In this document: positions 16,492-25,378 of the stretch, one piece after another
How the letters are laid out: every line of letters starts with the position of its first letter
Numbering within the stretch: the stretch's first letter is position 1
Position numbers and translations under genes: made by a program
Origin: Janthinobacterium sp. PC23-8
GTDB lineage: Bacteria > Pseudomonadota > Gammaproteobacteria > Burkholderiales > Burkholderiaceae_D
NCBI RefSeq assembly: GCF_002250505.1
Contig: NZ_NJGY01000003.1
Span: 87,977-151,976, forward strand
Direction: 5' to 3'
Length of the DNA stretch: 64,000 bases
The notes under the pieces: generated by a model
What the model was told of the DNA's origin: nothing
Database searches by the model: none
Seen by the model: the letters and a program-made list of their open reading frames with translations, nothing else

Positions 16492-17010
16492 TCAGGACGC
16501 CGCAAAATCGGGCACGGCAAAAAAGCACAGCAGATTGGCCTTGGCCAGGTATTTCTTGACCGAGTGCGTGCTGGTGGCAAGTTCAACAGCGATCTCGGCG
16601 TAGCTCAGGCCTTCCAGGTGCGCCATCAGGAAGGCCGACCTGGCTTTTGCCGGCAGCTTGCCCAGCGCGCGGTCGATCAGCTGCAGCGATTCAAGCACGA
16701 TGCTCATGCTTTCCGGCGACGGTGCGCTGGCCTGCGGCAGGTGCAGCAGGGCGTCGACATACGCGCGCTCCAGCTCCTCGCGCCGGCAATGGTTGGCCAG
16801 CAGGCGCCTGGCGATGGTGGCGAGAAAAGGGCGGGGCCGGACGATGTCGTCATGGCTGCGCGCGACCAGCACCTTGATGAAGGTATCCTGCGCCAGGTCG
16901 CCCGCCAGTCCGGCGTCGTGCAGACGGCGCTTGAGCCAGCGCAGCAGCCAGCCGTGGTGCTCGCGGTACAGCGTCTGGAAGTCGGACTGCGAAGGATGGG
17001 CGGACAGCAT
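16492..17010 (-). CDS. FecI-like ECF sigma factor
   Basis: The 172-residue protein contains sigma region 2 (about residues 10-75, YREHHGWLLRWLKRRL then DLAQDTFIKVLV) and region 4 (about 108-160, ALGKLPAKARSAFLMAHLEGLSYAEIAVEL). It is the ECF type that switches on TonB-receptor genes when iron-siderophore is sensed. A Fur-like palindrome lies 17 bp before the ATG, so iron shuts off the whole unit. The order sigma, anti-sigma, receptor on one strand is the classical iron-starvation layout. Confidence 0.9.
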   Translation of the reverse strand: MLSAHPSQSDFQTLYREHHGWLLRWLKRRLHDAGLAGDLAQDTFIKVLVARSHDDIVRPRPFLATIARRLLANHCRREELERAYVDALLHLPQASAPSPESMSIVLESLQLIDRALGKLPAKARSAFLMAHLEGLSYAEIAVELATSTHSVKKYLAKANLLCFFAVPDFAAS

Positions 17011-17026
17011 GGCGCAGCGCGATCTA

Positions 17027-17045
17027 AATGAGAATTGTTCTCATT
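17027..17045. promoter_or_regulatory. Fur box upstream of the FecI-like sigma gene
   Basis: A perfect 8-bp inverted repeat around a 3-bp centre, AATGAGAA-TTG-TTCTCATT, resembles the 19-bp Fur operator (alternating A/T-rich GATAAT units). It ends 17 bp from the sigma-factor ATG, where Fur would block the promoter. It could also act on the divergent gene at 17183. Confidence 0.82.
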
Positions 17046-17182
17046 GTAGCGCAGCGGCCTGCGCCAGGCAATCGACAGCCGCACCGCGTTGTGCAAACGC
17101 CACTGGCGTGGCAACCCATATTTAATTGATGGCAAGCCTCGATGTGCGAAAATGGCCGCTGACGATGTTTGCGGAGCAAAAA

Positions 17183-17857
17183 ATGATGTGGTTGGTAGGC
17201 GGTATCCTGTTGGTCCTGATCGCCGCATTTCTGTGGATGGCCTTTTTTCACCGCGTGCAGGCGATGTCGCGCCAGGCGCAATTGCTGAACTGGCTCGAGA
17301 TCGGCCGCGTCTCCAATCCCGCTGGCGGCAAGGATATCCTGCTGGCCCGGAACGAACGTAATTCCAAGATCGACTGGCGCACCGGCGAAGTGTGGCTGGT
17401 CAATCCCAAGGTCGCCGAGTCATTCGCCGATTACCTGGCCGTCGAGCGCTGGCTGGCGCTGCACGATACGCCGCTGCCGGAACCCGAGTTGGTGCCGGCG
17501 CCGGCAGCGCAGCCCTTGCCGGAAGAGGACGAGGTGGTGGAAGTGCTTGCGCCGGCAGACGATGGCTTGCCGGCGTTCCGGCAACAGGTCGAGGACTGCC
17601 TGGCCAGGGCCGAGGGCGGCCAGGACCTGGTCGACACCAGGCAGGCTTTCGAAGCCGGCAGCCCGGAGTTTCTCGAAGCGGGAACCCAGTTGTGCACGGC
17701 CGCGCTCGAGTGCCACGTGCCGCCGATGATGGTCGCCACCTTTTATATCAGCGCCTTTGCCGCGCTGTCCGACGCGGCCGGCGAAGACAAGCTGGACCGG
17801 GTCACGGCCAGCCTGCAGGCGGCAGCGAAACAGATACGGATGATGCAGCAGGGGTAA
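17183..17857 (+). CDS. Single-pass membrane protein of unknown function
   Basis: I annotate 224 residues from ATG 17183, which has a GGAG site 7 nt upstream; earlier in-frame starts at 17126 and 17129 lack one. One membrane helix (about residues 2-22, MWLVGGILLVLIAAFLWMAF) is followed by a soluble part. That part has a Pro/Ala/Glu linker (about 95-125) and a helical C-terminal domain (about 128-220) with Cys residues in EDCLARAE, TQLCTAALECHVPP. I do not recognise the family. It is divergent from the sigma gene, with the Fur box between them, and ends at a bidirectional terminator. Confidence 0.75.
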   Translation: MMWLVGGILLVLIAAFLWMAFFHRVQAMSRQAQLLNWLEIGRVSNPAGGKDILLARNERNSKIDWRTGEVWLVNPKVAESFADYLAVERWLALHDTPLPEPELVPAPAAQPLPEEDEVVEVLAPADDGLPAFRQQVEDCLARAEGGQDLVDTRQAFEAGSPEFLEAGTQLCTAALECHVPPMMVATFYISAFAALSDAAGEDKLDRVTASLQAAAKQIRMMQQG

Positions 17858-17880
17858 GCGCACAGCAGGGGCCGGAATGC

Positions 17881-17911
17881 AAAAAAGGCTGATCGCGCGA
17901 TCAGCCTTTTT
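17881..17911. terminator. Bidirectional intrinsic terminator
   Basis: A 9-bp perfect stem (GGCTGATCG / CGATCAGCC) with a 2-base loop is flanked by A6 on the left and T5 on the right. It can end the gene at 17183-17857 on the plus strand and the tRNA transcript on the minus strand. Confidence 0.85.
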
Positions 17912-17915
17912 CAAT

Positions 17916-17996
17916 ATTGGTTGCGGGGACAGGATTTGAACCTGTGACCTTCGGGTTATGAGCCCGACGAGCTGCCAGACTGCTCCACCCCGCAGC
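17916..17996. repeat. 81-bp direct repeat, left copy (tRNA-fMet)
   Basis: This block is identical base for base to 37237-37317 and in the same orientation. It covers the whole tRNA plus 2 bp on each side. Beyond a 2-bp difference a further AATTATA is shared, which is the tRNA -10 box read on the other strand. The two copies are 19.3 kb apart and enclose the giant-gene region. Confidence 0.9.
17918..17994 (-). tRNA. tRNA-fMet (CAT), copy 1
   Basis: The 77-nt initiator tRNA has an encoded CCA end, anticodon CAT in the loop CTCATAA, three consecutive G:C pairs in the anticodon stem (GGG/CCC) and A at position 11. The first pair reads T1:A72 instead of the C1xA72 mismatch usual in E. coli. A TATAAT box lies about 8 nt upstream with a plausible TTTACG -35 at 18-bp spacing. 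A terminator follows. Confidence 0.95.
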
Positions 17997-18294
17997 AGAA
18001 TTATATACCAGATTATTGCGGGGCGTAAAGGGAGGATGTGACTGGAAGCGGATTGGAGGAGGTATGGATACAGCGATAGTATGTATGCGGGCTGGCCTCG
18101 CCAAAGCAAGTATGCATACATTCTTGTAAATGCTGACTCCCATAACCGGCGCACTGCAAGGTGGCCGACGAGGCTTGCCCACTGTTCGCACTGCGAGCAG
18201 TGGGCGCCTTGCCGCGCATCCGGTTCTGTTCTTTATGACTTTACAATAATTTCCTGATGATTACTTCACTATAATATGCGGCAAAGTGAATTTT
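17995..18294. other. 300-bp spacer between tRNA-fMet and giant gene B
   Basis: No gene was seen. The spacer holds the tRNA promoter at its left end and an 8-bp stem (GCCCACTG / CAGTGGGC, 18177-18184 and 18198-18205) that may form a hairpin after the giant-gene transcript. Its right end (about 18235-18294) is AT-rich. Confidence 0.5.
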
Positions 18295-21200
18295 TTACCC
18301 AAAGTGAAATGATTGATCTGTCAGGCGATTGTCTTCCAGGCACTCCGGAATCCATGTCGACTGGGTCGATAAGTCCGTTTTGATCACGGAATAACCGAGT
18401 GCGTCGTCGCCAGCGTCGCTTGCTTCGTAGACAGACCAAACGAACAGGGCGCGTTTGCATAGACGGGAAGTGGGGGGCTCGCTGGCGGCTGCCGGTGGCG
18501 CGTCCAGCATGCACGTGTACATGCGTTCGGGCTGTGGCAGGCTGGCGTGTAGCACGCAAGCCGAGCGACCGGGGGCGATATCGATCAGCGAATACAAGGC
18601 GTCGGGCATCGGCAGCGAGGAAACCTTATCGATCGGGATCGCCAGGCGCGCCGGCGGCATCGCAACGTTGGCCAACAATTCCAGCAGGAGCGTGTCGCCG
18701 GGCGCCAGCCCGGTCCGGCCGCTCGACGCGCCGAGCAGCGACGGCAGCGGCAGCGCATAGGAAGTTGCCGCGTTCATGCCGATGCTGGCGTGGCGCTCGC
18801 TGGCCGGTTCGCCGACCACGAACAGCAATGCTTCTTCCACGCTGGCGTCGACGCCATGGCGGCGTACGCGGGCCGACAATGTCAGGCCGGGCGGCGCGGT
18901 GGACGCGGTCGCCGAAGGCATCGAGACCGTGGCGCGGATGACCAGGGATTCGGACGGCGTGGCGCCCGCGCGATCGGCCCATAGCGTGATCTCTGCGCGC
19001 TGGTCATCCGCGCAACTGACGACGCTGATGCCACGGGCGCTGCTGAGCGCCGCGTCATAGGCCGGATCGGCGAACAGGACGGTGATGCGGCGCACCGGCA
19101 TCGGGTAGCCCTCGCCAGCAAACGGCGGAAACGCCAGCGCGGCGCGCCGCAGCCCGGCGCTTTCCAGTGTCGGTTTTCCAGGATCGGGGGCAGTCCAGCC
19201 CTGCGAACAATAGCTCACCTCGAGTACACAGGCATGTGGATCGGCCAAATAGGGCGTGCCTGGCGCCGGCAGCAACAACAGTCGGTTTCCCGGGGCGGGA
19301 ATGGCATGCGCCTCCTGCGCGGCGGTTGGGGCGACGGCAAAGCTGACCAGCTCGACGGACCCGCCGGCATGGCGGATTCTGGCGCGCGCCTTGCTGGTGA
19401 AGGTCTGGAAGACGAAATCGGCCGGCGCGGCGTGCGCGATGCCGGCGCGGTTGAACACGAAGCACGTGAGCGTGGTCGCGCCGCTCCACAACGGGCGCTG
19501 GCCGGCCGCAGGCGTGGCCATGCCGTCCGGCAGCGGATTGCCGAGGAAGACGTACCAGGCGGACAGGCCATCGGCCTGCGGGTCGTCGAAAATCAATTCC
19601 CAGGCACCGTCAATGACGGTGCATGAGGTCTCGGGTTTGCCGTAGAAACCGACGGTGCGGCGCCACTGCTCCGGGCCGCCCGCGTTCGGTGGCAGCGCGG
19701 CGGGCCGAGGCAAGCGCATGCTGCGTGTTTCGGCTGGGCCGGCCAGCGCGCTGGCGGCCCAGTCATCGGCCAGCGATAGCAGCACGCGCCCGCCGCGCTC
19801 GGCCAGCGTGCCCGCGCGTTCGCCGACGTCGATGCAGTCAAGCAGCGGCGGCAGGCAGGACTGCCAGTAACTCTCGGGCGGCAGTGCAGGCTCCATGCGC
19901 AGCAGGGCCGCGCGTACGCCCGCTTCACCGGGTGCGACCGGCAAGACGCTGGTGGCGGCGTCAACTTCGCGCGGCGCGGTGTCTTCGTCTGCTTCATCGC
20001 TGATTTCAAAGACACTGCGTTCCCATTCATCCAACCAGACCGTGGGTCTGGCTGTCGATGCGGCGCCGACTGCTGGAGCGCTGATCGCGGCGCGTGCGCC
20101 TGCCAGGCGAGGCGGGCGGATGCGTCCAACAATGGCGGCCAAGCCGTCGGCGCCGGCCTGGAATGGTTGACGTGCCTCCATGTCGATCGCCATCGCGCGT
20201 TTCAGTCCGGTCAGTGCTGCCGGTTCGGGCCAAGTGCGGCGGCCGTCAGTGCGGGCCAGCTTGATGGGGCGCAATGGGCGCGTGTGTCGGGTCAGCGGCT
20301 CGTGGCCCGGCGCCGGCGGCACGACCAGTGCGAATTTGACCCGCCCGCCATGCAGTCTGCGGCGGATCAGCGCCGCCGGCGCGTTCACTTGCGTCAGCGC
20401 CCATGCCCAGCGCTCGCGGTCGCTGCCGGCCGCGAAGGTGGGCGTCAGCGCCATTGCCCGCAGGTGGTGCGCACCGGCGATGATCATGTCGAGGTCTATG
20501 GACCGCAGGGCGGCATCGGCATTGGCGGCAGCTGGGTCGACGACGTGCGGCGCCGCCGTCACGACGGTGCGCACATCGATGTTAAATGGCGCGCTGCCCG
20601 TCAGACGTACCAGTACGCTGTGCACCTCGACCGGCCGCTCGGTCGCGGCGCTGATGGCCAAGTCTGCGACGGCGCGCGCTGCCACCCCGTCCGTCGTCGG
20701 TTTGCCGAGCCGTTGATGCAGCAGGGCCAGCATGACCGAGGCGCGCGGAAACGGATGTGGCCACGGTTCTGGAAAAACGCTGTCGCCCGGTCGTTGTAGT
20801 TGTTCGACGTGCCATCCCAGCTCGCCGCCGTCGCCGTTCCACCCAGCCATCAATGCCTGGCCCGACAGCGCGTGGGCCGGCAGCGCGTCGCATGCGTGGC
20901 GCACCGTTAAGGCGACCGGCAGACTCATCAAGCCACCTGCGGCCAGAGCGGTGTCCGCATCGAGGCGCACGGGCGTCGGCAGCAGGTCGTGGCGCGACAT
21001 CCTGAAAGGCGGTGGGTGCACGACGGTCAATGCTGCGGTCAGCGTCGGCGCGGCACCGCCGTCGCCAAGCGCGCCGATGAATGGCAGATGCAGCGACAGA
21101 TAGCCGGCGCCGTGGCCGGCGTCGGGCGCCTCGTCGATGCGGTACAACACGCTCATTCCGCCCAATACGATCCAGTCCCCGCCATTCGCCGTCGCCAGCG

Positions 21201-24200
21201 CTTCAAACACATGCGGCACGAAGACGCCGGCGAAGGCTGCACCGACCTTGCGCACGCCCGCATACGGAAAGGCGGCATGCGCGTTGCTTTTGTTGCCGAG
21301 GTAGGAAGGCGTGAAGCTGTATTGCTGCGCCTTGTCGTTGACGGCTTGCGCCAGCGTGGGCGCGGCCCACAATTGCAGCGCTTGCAAGCAATGTATTTTC
21401 CGCACGGCCCCGTCCGGCCAGGTCAGCGTGTGGGTCGCTTCTACCAGCCAGCTAACGGCCGGCAGCGCCTGGTCGACCGCAGGTATCACGCCGGCTGGCG
21501 AGCGGGCCGCCAGTTGCACACCGGCGATACGATGATCGGACAGCGCAAAGATGACATCGTGGCATACCCGATAATCGACATCGAACCGGACGTCAGTGCC
21601 ATCGCTCTCCGGGGCCAGCGCCGGGAGCGTCAGATCGGGCCATGGGATCAGGCAGGCAAGCGCCAGGTCGCCGTCGAAACGCAATGCGTCGTACGCGCCG
21701 GTGGCGTCGGTGGTGAGCTGGTGCGACACGCACAGAGCGCCGATGTCGAACATCAGTTCCAGATAGCAAGCGCCGATGCGCCAGTCCTCGCCCAGCGCCA
21801 GGGTCAGGGCGCCGCCCGTAAACGTGGCGTCGGCATGCGCAAAGACCGTCACCGCGCTGGTCGGCGCTTCGCCGTCCCATGCGATGCTCAGGCCGCGCCG
21901 CGAGGTGTCCGGCAGCGTGGTGCCGGCGGGTAGCGCGTTGCCAAACCAGTTCAGCAACGTGCGCACGCGGTGTTCGGCGTCCTTGCCCTGCCAGGTTTCG
22001 TCTAACGTGAGCGCTACGGCGTCGCGCAGCGTGGCGGCAACATTGATGGCGACTACGCGCCTGGCGCGCAGATCGACTGTCAGCGCTTGCAGCGCCATGC
22101 ACATCGCGGGCGCATCGGGAGGCGGCCCGGACAGCGTGGCGAGCGTCTCACCAGGCGCCAAATCGAGCGCCACCGTCAGCGGCGCGCCGAAACAGCGCGC
22201 ATCAAGTGCGATCGCGGTCGGGCTGAGCCGGCCCGTCGGGGCGTCGTAGGCAAGCGCCGCCGACAGCCAGGGTACGCCGTCGAGTACGCCGATCCCGTCC
22301 TCGACGGGCGCCAGCTTCCAGGCGCAGCGGCCTCCCGGCACGGTGACGGCGTGCAGCGCCAATCCCGCGCCATCGGCGAGCAGCGTGAGTTCCACGCGGT
22401 TGCGGGCGTCGTCGTTGTACCCTGCCTGGCCCAGCGTCAGCGTCCCCTCCAGCACGACGCGGCTGACCCGGTCGGCGATATCGTCGTATTCCACGCTGGT
22501 CAGCGCCGCCGGCGAGAACCACAGCAATGCGCTCACTGGCCAGGCCTCGGTGCTCGCCGCGCCACTGGCGGCCAGCACCCAGCTCCAGCTGCGCGCCAGC
22601 GGCGCCAGCCTGGGCTCGTGCGGTTCGTCGGCACGCCACACGCGCTGGCCGTCGGCCTGGCGCAGCGGCAGATCGGTCAGTGCCAGCGTCCAGGTGACGT
22701 CGGTGTCGTGCAGCGGAGCGATCGGCAACGGTGTCGCCGTGCTGAACAGGCATACCGGATCGTTGGCGGTGCCGCCTTCGATCCGCATCGGGCGCAGCGC
22801 CGGCCCTTGTGCGGGCAGCGTGCCCCACCCGACACCGCGGCCATCGATGACCGTGCCGTCCGTATCGCGCTCGGCGATACTCCAGCCGGCCAGCGCTGGA
22901 ACGCCGGCGCCGCTGGCGATGGCTACCGTGGTGTCGTCATCGATCACCAGATGGCCCGACGGTCCGCTGAGCAGCGCATTGCCGCAGGCATCCCAACGCC
23001 ATGCCGGCGTTGTCTGGCTGAGCTGGACACTGCCCAGACTGAACGGTTTTATGCTGACCGCGAGATCGACGTGCGCGCTGGCGCCCCAATGGCGCGGTGC
23101 GAGCAGGTGGCTGGTGACGACGGGTACGTCGGTTTGCGGTGCCGCTGGCGCGAACATGATGCTTTGCTGCGCCTGTACGGCCAGCCGCGCGTCATGGTGT
23201 TGCGCGACCATGGTGGCGAGGGCCCGACGCGTGACGGCGGTCGGGTAGCCTGGTCCCGCTGCATCGGTCTGAGGCGGAGCGCGGCCGGAGACCGGACCTG
23301 GCACCTCGGCCAGTGCCAGCGCCTCGTCGCCGATCGGCAGGCTGTAGCTGCCACCGGCCAGGTAAAGATCGGGGCGCAGCGGTCGCAGCGTGATGCCCGG
23401 CAAGGAGAGCACGACAAGATCGCGTGCCGCCGGATCGGTGCCGGCCGGCGCCACGGTGAATTGTCCTGTAGCCTGGTGCAGCAAAGTGGGCGCGAACGTG
23501 GCGACGCCCGAGAGCTGCAGCTCGGTGGTGGCGCCGTCGAACGGTGTCAGGCCGCGGCTCGCGTGCGGGCGCGGCGATCGCAGATCTGCGCGCGTGCCCG
23601 GCATGGCCGTGATCGCCGGCATGCTGGTGTGGCGGCACCAGATCCGCTGCGTGGCTGGTCCGGCGTCCGGCGCGAGCAACGCCGGGCGGATGGTCAGCAG
23701 TATGCCGTCGGCCAAGGATGGCCGTCGCGATGCGCGCTGGCTTTCTCCCGGTGCGGCTGCGTCCCAGCCGGCGCCGAAGGCCGGCGCGTGCAATGCCAGG
23801 CCGTCGCACATAAATGGCGCCGTGGCCGCGTCGGCGACATCGACGTTGCGCAGCACGAGGTCGAACATGCCATCGGGCCGGTCGTCGAATCGTGGCAGCG
23901 CGTCGTGCTGGTCGGGCGCGCGGTTGGACAGCCACGCCAGGCCGCGCAACTCGATCGCCATGGCGTCAAGCTTGATCTCCACTGCGGCGAGGGACGGCGT
24001 GGCGGTGGCGGCGATGGTCCAGGACAGCCAATAGCGTTCCGGCGCGTCCAGGCGCACGCTCCATGGCGCCTCATTGGGGACAGCTACGCTGGCATGCAAT
24101 TGCTGGCGCCGCGTGCCGATCAGCACACTGCCGCTGGCGTGTCGCGCGCGCACGCTGCGGGCCATCGATGGCGGCGTGGCGGCCGACGCGCTGAACGGCA

Positions 24201-25350
24201 ATTCAAGCCATCCCTGTGCGGTTTTCATGAAGCCGATCGGCGGCGCGCCGGCTTCGGGCGTGGTCAGGGCCGCCAGTTGCGACGCCACCTGGGCTGGCGC
24301 ATGGCTCAGGTGCAGGGCGCCGGGAAAGCTGATCGATTCGCGGGCCGGCTCGCCGCCCAGGTAGCGGTAATGGATGTCGCCCGCCGGCTCGCCATCCCAG
24401 GCGGTAATCGTCAGCGTGGTGCCGTGACGGACGATGCGGCTGTCAGAGGGCGTCAGGCGCAGTACCTGTTCCGGGCCGAGCATCTGGCTTTCGGTGGGCT
24501 GGTCGGCCATCGTCGCTGTCAACAGGCCGCGCGGCAAAATCATGCTGGTCCAATCGGGTGCGAGCTTGCCGTTCGCATTTTCGACAGGCCATGCCAGCGC
24601 CGGCAGCACCGTGCCGACCTCGAACAGCAGGCGCGCCCAGGCATTGTGGCGCGTATCGTCCGCATGGCGTTGCAGGCTGCGCCAGACGGCTTGCCAGCGC
24701 GCTGTGGCGATGGCGTCCTGGCGCTCCGGCAGCAGGGTCAACGACAGCAGCCTATCCTGTGCGGTCAGTCGCACGCGCGTGTCGATGTCGTCGCTGTTGT
24801 CCGGCGGCGTGATGGCCATCGTGCAAACCAGCCCATGCCGGTCGAGTTCGACGCTGCTGCCGGGCACCATACCCGGCAGCAGCGCGACGAGATTCGCCGG
24901 CTCCTCGATCGTCAGGCAGCCCTCCGCCAGGCGATAGGCCGGCACGTTGATTTCATCGCGCAGCGCTTCTTCCGCCGGCCGGTCTGGTTGCTCGGCGAGC
25001 GGGGCGAGCCAGACACGCTGTTCGTCCTGCAAGCTGATCGTGACATGATGGCCGCACACGTCCAGAGCAAAATCCGCGCCATCCTGCGACGAGCGGACGA
25101 ACAGTTCGATCAGCAGCGGGTCGGCAAACGACCGGCTGTGGCCGCCGTCCGCCACCGGCTGCATGGCGTTGCGCAACCACAGCGCGCGCAGACTTTGGCT
25201 GCCTGGCGTGGCGCCGTCGCTGGCTCCTGGATTGTCGGGAACGCGTTGACTACTGGCGTCGAGCCGCCATATCCGGCTGTCGGCGTCGGCCTGGCTGGAG
25301 ATGCTGACGCGGCGCAGGCTGGTCCAGGAAGCGGCGGGTGCTGTGGCCAT
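18295..25350 (-). CDS. Giant protein B (2351 aa), unknown function
   Basis: A single unbroken frame of 2351 codons starts at an ATG with an AAGGA site 6 nt upstream, 28 bp after the stop of giant gene A. I recognise no family. There is no signal peptide, lipobox, membrane helix, Walker motif or RHS/YD repeat. The chain reads as alternating hydrophobic beta-strands with Pro/Ala/Thr-rich turns (for example LTISLRD-like LVVLSLPGITLRPLRPDLYLAGG), with scattered Trp and Cys. A Pro/Ala/Arg-rich link near residues 1720-1800 separates a more compact C-terminal part. Style and composition match giant A, so the two probably act together. Codon use and GC look like the neighbours. Frame intactness over 7 kb argues for selection. 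Confidence 0.85.
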   Translation of the reverse strand: MATAPAASWTSLRRVSISSQADADSRIWRLDASSQRVPDNPGASDGATPGSQSLRALWLRNAMQPVADGGHSRSFADPLLIELFVRSSQDGADFALDVCGHHVTISLQDEQRVWLAPLAEQPDRPAEEALRDEINVPAYRLAEGCLTIEEPANLVALLPGMVPGSSVELDRHGLVCTMAITPPDNSDDIDTRVRLTAQDRLLSLTLLPERQDAIATARWQAVWRSLQRHADDTRHNAWARLLFEVGTVLPALAWPVENANGKLAPDWTSMILPRGLLTATMADQPTESQMLGPEQVLRLTPSDSRIVRHGTTLTITAWDGEPAGDIHYRYLGGEPARESISFPGALHLSHAPAQVASQLAALTTPEAGAPPIGFMKTAQGWLELPFSASAATPPSMARSVRARHASGSVLIGTRRQQLHASVAVPNEAPWSVRLDAPERYWLSWTIAATATPSLAAVEIKLDAMAIELRGLAWLSNRAPDQHDALPRFDDRPDGMFDLVLRNVDVADAATAPFMCDGLALHAPAFGAGWDAAAPGESQRASRRPSLADGILLTIRPALLAPDAGPATQRIWCRHTSMPAITAMPGTRADLRSPRPHASRGLTPFDGATTELQLSGVATFAPTLLHQATGQFTVAPAGTDPAARDLVVLSLPGITLRPLRPDLYLAGGSYSLPIGDEALALAEVPGPVSGRAPPQTDAAGPGYPTAVTRRALATMVAQHHDARLAVQAQQSIMFAPAAPQTDVPVVTSHLLAPRHWGASAHVDLAVSIKPFSLGSVQLSQTTPAWRWDACGNALLSGPSGHLVIDDDTTVAIASGAGVPALAGWSIAERDTDGTVIDGRGVGWGTLPAQGPALRPMRIEGGTANDPVCLFSTATPLPIAPLHDTDVTWTLALTDLPLRQADGQRVWRADEPHEPRLAPLARSWSWVLAASGAASTEAWPVSALLWFSPAALTSVEYDDIADRVSRVVLEGTLTLGQAGYNDDARNRVELTLLADGAGLALHAVTVPGGRCAWKLAPVEDGIGVLDGVPWLSAALAYDAPTGRLSPTAIALDARCFGAPLTVALDLAPGETLATLSGPPPDAPAMCMALQALTVDLRARRVVAINVAATLRDAVALTLDETWQGKDAEHRVRTLLNWFGNALPAGTTLPDTSRRGLSIAWDGEAPTSAVTVFAHADATFTGGALTLALGEDWRIGACYLELMFDIGALCVSHQLTTDATGAYDALRFDGDLALACLIPWPDLTLPALAPESDGTDVRFDVDYRVCHDVIFALSDHRIAGVQLAARSPAGVIPAVDQALPAVSWLVEATHTLTWPDGAVRKIHCLQALQLWAAPTLAQAVNDKAQQYSFTPSYLGNKSNAHAAFPYAGVRKVGAAFAGVFVPHVFEALATANGGDWIVLGGMSVLYRIDEAPDAGHGAGYLSLHLPFIGALGDGGAAPTLTAALTVVHPPPFRMSRHDLLPTPVRLDADTALAAGGLMSLPVALTVRHACDALPAHALSGQALMAGWNGDGGELGWHVEQLQRPGDSVFPEPWPHPFPRASVMLALLHQRLGKPTTDGVAARAVADLAISAATERPVEVHSVLVRLTGSAPFNIDVRTVVTAAPHVVDPAAANADAALRSIDLDMIIAGAHHLRAMALTPTFAAGSDRERWAWALTQVNAPAALIRRRLHGGRVKFALVVPPAPGHEPLTRHTRPLRPIKLARTDGRRTWPEPAALTGLKRAMAIDMEARQPFQAGADGLAAIVGRIRPPRLAGARAAISAPAVGAASTARPTVWLDEWERSVFEISDEADEDTAPREVDAATSVLPVAPGEAGVRAALLRMEPALPPESYWQSCLPPLLDCIDVGERAGTLAERGGRVLLSLADDWAASALAGPAETRSMRLPRPAALPPNAGGPEQWRRTVGFYGKPETSCTVIDGAWELIFDDPQADGLSAWYVFLGNPLPDGMATPAAGQRPLWSGATTLTCFVFNRAGIAHAAPADFVFQTFTSKARARIRHAGGSVELVSFAVAPTAAQEAHAIPAPGNRLLLLPAPGTPYLADPHACVLEVSYCSQGWTAPDPGKPTLESAGLRRAALAFPPFAGEGYPMPVRRITVLFADPAYDAALSSARGISVVSCADDQRAEITLWADRAGATPSESLVIRATVSMPSATASTAPPGLTLSARVRRHGVDASVEEALLFVVGEPASERHASIGMNAATSYALPLPSLLGASSGRTGLAPGDTLLLELLANVAMPPARLAIPIDKVSSLPMPDALYSLIDIAPGRSACVLHASLPQPERMYTCMLDAPPAAASEPPTSRLCKRALFVWSVYEASDAGDDALGYSVIKTDLSTQSTWIPECLEDNRLTDQSFHFG

Positions 25351-25378
25351 GGTAATTCCTTCGCTTTCAGATGATGTT

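Noticed and set aside
22087-25374. 1095-codon plus-strand frame opposite giant gene B
   Set aside because: Composition (Arg/Gln/Ala-rich, no strand/helix pattern) is that of an antisense shadow; there is no ribosome site, and giant B has one.
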